52,319 bases of DNA from Candidatus Equimonas faecalis. Lineage in GTDB: Bacteria; Bacteroidota; Bacteroidia; Bacteroidales; Bacteroidaceae. The stretch covers positions 1 through 52,319 of the forward strand of contig JAGHRT010000042.1 in assembly GCA_018066245.1 (NCBI GenBank), read 5' to 3'. Numbering within the stretch: the first letter of the stretch is position 1; the number at the start of each line of letters is the position of its first letter. Below, one piece after another: positions 49,073 to 52,319 of this stretch. A program made the translations under genes and the position numbers. The notes beneath the pieces were generated by a model, which saw only the letters and a program-made list of their open reading frames with translations, searched no databases and was not told the DNA's origin.

Positions 49073-52000
49073 ATGGCTGCGGCCTCTTTCCTGCGGTTTG
49101 CACTGAGCCTCCTGCTCGGTGCGGCTCTGCTGTCGGGCTGCGGCACGAAGCAGAACACGGCGGCCTCGCGCTTCTGGCAGAAGTTCAACACCAAGTATAA
49201 CGTCTATTTCAACGGCCACCAAGCCTACAAGGAAGGTATGCAGGCCAAGGAGAAAGGGGCGCAGGACAACTATATGGAGCGCCTGCCCCTCTTCATGGTG
49301 GGCAACGCCAAGAATGCCGAGTTGGGCAAGGGCAACTTCGAGACCTGCATCGAGAAGATGCAGAAGGCCGTTACGCTCCACTCCATCAAGAAGAAGAAGC
49401 CCGCCCTGAGCGGCGGCAAGAGCCTCACGCCCGAGGAAAAGCTGTTCCGCCAGCGCAAGGAGTTCAACCCGCAGCTGAAAAAGGCGTGGATGCTCATGGG
49501 CCAGGCTCAGTTCCAGAAGGGGGAGTTTGAGGAGGCCGCCGCCACCTTCAGCTACATTTGCCGCCTCTATCAGGCCGAGCCCCCCGTGGTGGCCGAAGCC
49601 CGCACGTGGCTGGCCCGCTGCTACGCCCAAATCAACTGGTTCTACGATGCCGAGGACGTGCTCTCCCGCCAGAAGCGCGACAGCCTGCCTCCGCGCCTCC
49701 TGCCCGAGCGCGACGCCACCATGGCCGACCTCCTGCTGCGCCAGAACAGGCTGGAGGAGGCCCTGCCCTATCTGGCCTCCACCATCAGCCATACGAAAGG
49801 CTCCGCCCGACGGGCTCGGCTCTATTTCCTCCAAGGCCAAATCCAGCACGCCCTCGGCATGGACGACGCGGCCTATAAGTCGCTGGGCAAGTGTGCCAGC
49901 CACAGCCCCGTCTATCAGCTCAAGTTCAACGCCCGCATCCTCCAGACCGAGGTGCTGGGGCAGGACAGGGCCAAAGCCAAGCAGATGATAGGCCGCCTCA
50001 AGCGCATGACCCGCAACGCCAGCAACAAGGACTATCTCGACCAGGTCTATTACGCCATGGGCAACATCCACCTGGCCCAGGCCGACACCGCCGCCGCCAT
50101 TGCGGCCTACGAGAAGGGCCGCAAGGAGGCCACCCGCTCCGGCGTGGAGAAGGGCGCCCTGCTGCTCCGTCTGGGCGAAGTGTATTGGGCGCAGCGCCGC
50201 TTCGACCTCGCCCAGCCCTGCTACTCCGAGTGCATCAGCCTGCTGGGCAAGGAGCACGCCCGCTACAAGGAAGTGATGAAGCGCTCCAAGGTGCTCGACG
50301 AACTCGTGCCCTACACCTCCGCCGTCTATCTGCAAGACTCGCTCCAAGCCCTCGCCCGTATGCCCGAGGCCGAGCGCCTGGCCGCCATCGACCGCGTCAT
50401 CGAGGCCCTCAAGCAGAAAGAGGCCGAGGAGCGCAAGCTCCGCCGCGACTCCGCCGCACAGGCACGAGCCGAGGCCAACCGGCAGGAATACGGGCAGGAC
50501 GACATGGGCAGCCGACCGCAGACGCCCCAAATGACTACGGGCGACCGCTCATGGTACTTCTACAACGTGCAACTCGTGTCGCAGGGCAAGCAGGACTTCC
50601 GCAAGACGTGGGGCAACCGCAAGAACGAGGACGACTGGCGGCGCACCAACCACACCGTGGTGGCCCAGCCCGAACCCGACGATGAGACACCCGACACCGC
50701 TCAGGGCGAAAGCACCGACTCCCTCGCCACCGCCGAAGGCGAACTCCCCGCCGACACCACGCAGGTGGCCGAGGCCGACAGCACAGCCCTCGACCCCCAC
50801 AACCGCGAGTACTACCTCGCCCAAATACCCTTCACCGAGGAACAGATGGCCGCCTCCCACGACATCATCAAGGACGGCCTCTTCAACGCCGGCGTGATTG
50901 AAAAGGACAAGCTGGAGGACTTCCCCCTCGCCGCCGAGACCCTCACGCGCCTCATCACCGACTACCCCGATGCCACCCAGCTCGAGGACGCCCTCTACCA
51001 CATGTTCCTGCTGTATTCGCGCTGGGGAAAGACCGACGAGGCCCGTCTCTGGCGCAACCGTCTGGCAGAAGCCTTCCCCGAAAGCCCCCGCACGCGGATG
51101 ATTACCGACCCCGACTTTGAACTCCTGGCACGCTACGGCATGGAAATGGAGGATTCGCTCTACACCGAAACCTACCGGGCCTACCGCGACCGCCAGAGCC
51201 GCGTCGTGAACGCCAACTACGACACCTCCACCCGCCGCTTCCCCGAAGGACTGAACCGTCCCAAGTTCATCTTCATACATGCCCTCAACGGCCTCGGCAC
51301 CCTGCCCACCGACAGCATACTGGCCGAACTCAAAGACCTGCTGAAACAATACCCCAAGGCCGACGTGGCCGAAATGGCCGGCATGATAGTGAACGGCCTC
51401 GAAAGCGGACGCACCATCGGCGACGGGCGCTACGACCTCGGCTCTCTGTGGAACCGGCGCACCGCCGACGCTGCCGACGGAGCAGCCGCCGAACTGAAAG
51501 GCAAAACCCTGACGGCTGAACGCGACGTGCCCTTCACCGTCGTGATTGCCTATCCCACCGACAGCATCGACAACGACAAGTTGCTCTACGAGGTGGCCCA
51601 TTTCAACTTCACCGCCTTCCGCTTCCGCGGCTTCGACATGAGTTTCGAGAGCGACAAGGCCCTCACGCAGTTCCGCCTGAGCGGTTTCCGCTCCTACGAC
51701 GAGGCCCTGGCCTACACCCGCAAGGCCCACGAAGAACCCCAGCTGGCCGCGTTCATGAAGAAGGGCCGCGTCGTGCTCATTGCCGACGAGAACCTGCCCC
51801 TGCTGGGCGTAGTCGCCACATTCGACGAGTACCAGACCTTCTTCGACACGAACTACGCTCCCCTCCGCCTGCCCGACAACATCCGCAGCCTGCTGGAAGA
51901 ACCCGAAATCAACACCCGCTACGAGGACGAGGCCGCACCTTCCACCGAGCCTGCCGACGACGACACCCTCCCCTTGGACGACGACGCATCCGTCATCGAG

Positions 52001-52297
52001 GAGACAGTCATTCCGGTTGAGGAACCCGCCCTTCCCGCTGAGGAGCCCATTATTCCCGCCGAAGAGCCCGTGCCCGCCGAGGAGGAAACGCCCGTACCCG
52101 TCCAGCAGGATGAAGCACCCGCCGAGGAAGACCTCCCCGTGGTGGAGGAGGATGAAGTGCCTGCCGAGGAAGACCTCCCCGTGGTGGAGGAGGATGAAGC
52201 CCCTGCCGAGGAAGACCTGCCCGTGGTGGAGGAAAATGAATACACCGAAGGCAAAGAAAACCCCGAAGAGGAGGCAGAACAAGACAGAGACCACTAG
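49073..52297 (+). CDS. TPR lipoprotein, PorW/SprE-like
   Basis: 1074 aa from the ATG at 49073, which opens on a lipoprotein signal (LLLGAALLSGCG, lipidated Cys23). An in-frame ATG at 49043 is possible, but the CACGCGCGTA spacing favours 49073. FNTKYNVYFNGHQAYKEGMQ is the family's opening motif. TPR-type helices fill about 35-430, followed by a charged region and another TPR-like part (about 590-690). The tail is highly acidic with three 14-residue repeats (PAEEDLPVVEEDE). PorW/SprE is an outer-membrane-associated part of the type IX secretion system, which would fit the sorting-type tails in this window; homologues also occur in Bacteroidetes without that system. Confidence 0.83.
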   Translation: MAAASFLRFALSLLLGAALLSGCGTKQNTAASRFWQKFNTKYNVYFNGHQAYKEGMQAKEKGAQDNYMERLPLFMVGNAKNAELGKGNFETCIEKMQKAVTLHSIKKKKPALSGGKSLTPEEKLFRQRKEFNPQLKKAWMLMGQAQFQKGEFEEAAATFSYICRLYQAEPPVVAEARTWLARCYAQINWFYDAEDVLSRQKRDSLPPRLLPERDATMADLLLRQNRLEEALPYLASTISHTKGSARRARLYFLQGQIQHALGMDDAAYKSLGKCASHSPVYQLKFNARILQTEVLGQDRAKAKQMIGRLKRMTRNASNKDYLDQVYYAMGNIHLAQADTAAAIAAYEKGRKEATRSGVEKGALLLRLGEVYWAQRRFDLAQPCYSECISLLGKEHARYKEVMKRSKVLDELVPYTSAVYLQDSLQALARMPEAERLAAIDRVIEALKQKEAEERKLRRDSAAQARAEANRQEYGQDDMGSRPQTPQMTTGDRSWYFYNVQLVSQGKQDFRKTWGNRKNEDDWRRTNHTVVAQPEPDDETPDTAQGESTDSLATAEGELPADTTQVAEADSTALDPHNREYYLAQIPFTEEQMAASHDIIKDGLFNAGVIEKDKLEDFPLAAETLTRLITDYPDATQLEDALYHMFLLYSRWGKTDEARLWRNRLAEAFPESPRTRMITDPDFELLARYGMEMEDSLYTETYRAYRDRQSRVVNANYDTSTRRFPEGLNRPKFIFIHALNGLGTLPTDSILAELKDLLKQYPKADVAEMAGMIVNGLESGRTIGDGRYDLGSLWNRRTADAADGAAAELKGKTLTAERDVPFTVVIAYPTDSIDNDKLLYEVAHFNFTAFRFRGFDMSFESDKALTQFRLSGFRSYDEALAYTRKAHEEPQLAAFMKKGRVVLIADENLPLLGVVATFDEYQTFFDTNYAPLRLPDNIRSLLEEPEINTRYEDEAAPSTEPADDDTLPLDDDASVIEETVIPVEEPALPAEEPIIPAEEPVPAEEETPVPVQQDEAPAEEDLPVVEEDEVPAEEDLPVVEEDEAPAEEDLPVVEENEYTEGKENPEEEAEQDRDH
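52115..52240 (+). repeat. 42-bp tandem repeat (3 copies) in the PorW-like gene
   Basis: Three near-identical 42-bp units begin at 52115, 52157 and 52199, each encoding (A/V)PAEEDLPVVEE(D/N)E. Upstream residues (PAEEP) look like older, decayed copies. Confidence 0.9.
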
Positions 52298-52319
52298 TAA
52301 AAAACCAAAGAGGCGAAAA

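Noticed and set aside
48728-50530. 600-aa frame antisense to the PorW-like gene
   Set aside because: Shadow frame crossing a repeat array; the sense strand has a lipoprotein signal and TPR motifs.

Overview
The window looks like a chromosomal segment of a GC-rich member of the Bacteroidales, probably Prevotellaceae. The evidence is Bacteroidetes-type promoters (TTTG, about 19-20 nt, TAnnTTTG), a fused SecDF, DUF4491 and DUF4294 proteins, a C10 (interpain/streptopain-like) protease, large secreted proteins ending in an 'IYDLQGR...G..Y...GKK' sorting-type tail, and a PorW/SprE-like TPR lipoprotein. No phage, IS element, CRISPR array or rRNA was found.

Layout. 1-870: a gene-free edge with REP-like hairpins, a tRNA-Leu with a partial duplicate of its 3' end and terminator, and a divergent tRNA-Arg. 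870-22.6 kb: a long leftward block. Read in the direction of transcription it encodes an Lrp/AsnC regulator, DUF4491, a fused C26 amidotransferase/M19 dipeptidase, a glutaminyl cyclase-like M28 lipoprotein, SufE, an APC permease, a sialate O-acetylesterase, a rhomboid protease, an EEP phosphatase, a calcineurin-type phosphoesterase, a fimbrillin/FISUMP-thioredoxin fusion, a CotH/lamin-tail giant, a previously uncalled 55-aa peptide and a GLUG surface protein. 22.9-27.6 kb: leftward ABC exporter, RNase H, ArgRS and tRNA-Arg(CCU). 27.7-42.1 kb: rightward NhaD, a TrmH-DUF4294 fusion, SecDF, an exopolysaccharide export trio (Wza, Wzc-type BY-kinase, PHP phosphatase), NrdD-NrdG and an AlkD-like protein. 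42.1-48.6 kb: leftward Omp85-like barrel and a 1615-aa C10 protease. 49-52.3 kb: rightward PorW/SprE-like lipoprotein.

The most unusual signal is a family of 21-22-bp modular repeats. Units have a variable core (CCGCCGA, CTATAGG, CTATACGAC or CTATACGGC) plus an A/T-tract (TTTTTC or GAAAAA). They are tiled in phased arrays of 2-6 units in twelve gene spacers. Two further arrays lie inside genes (APC permease, C26/M19 fusion), where the 21-bp period reads as 7-residue repeats in hydrophilic loops and keeps the frame. Three of the arrays carry a companion module of about 50 bp with a near-perfect palindrome. I do not recognise this family.

How the genes work together: several products are exported or act in the envelope (SecDF, Wza/Wzc/PHP, Omp85-like, PorW-like, sorting-tail proteins). 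The glutaminyl cyclase would be expected to process N-termini exposed after signal-peptide cleavage. Most remaining genes are housekeeping.
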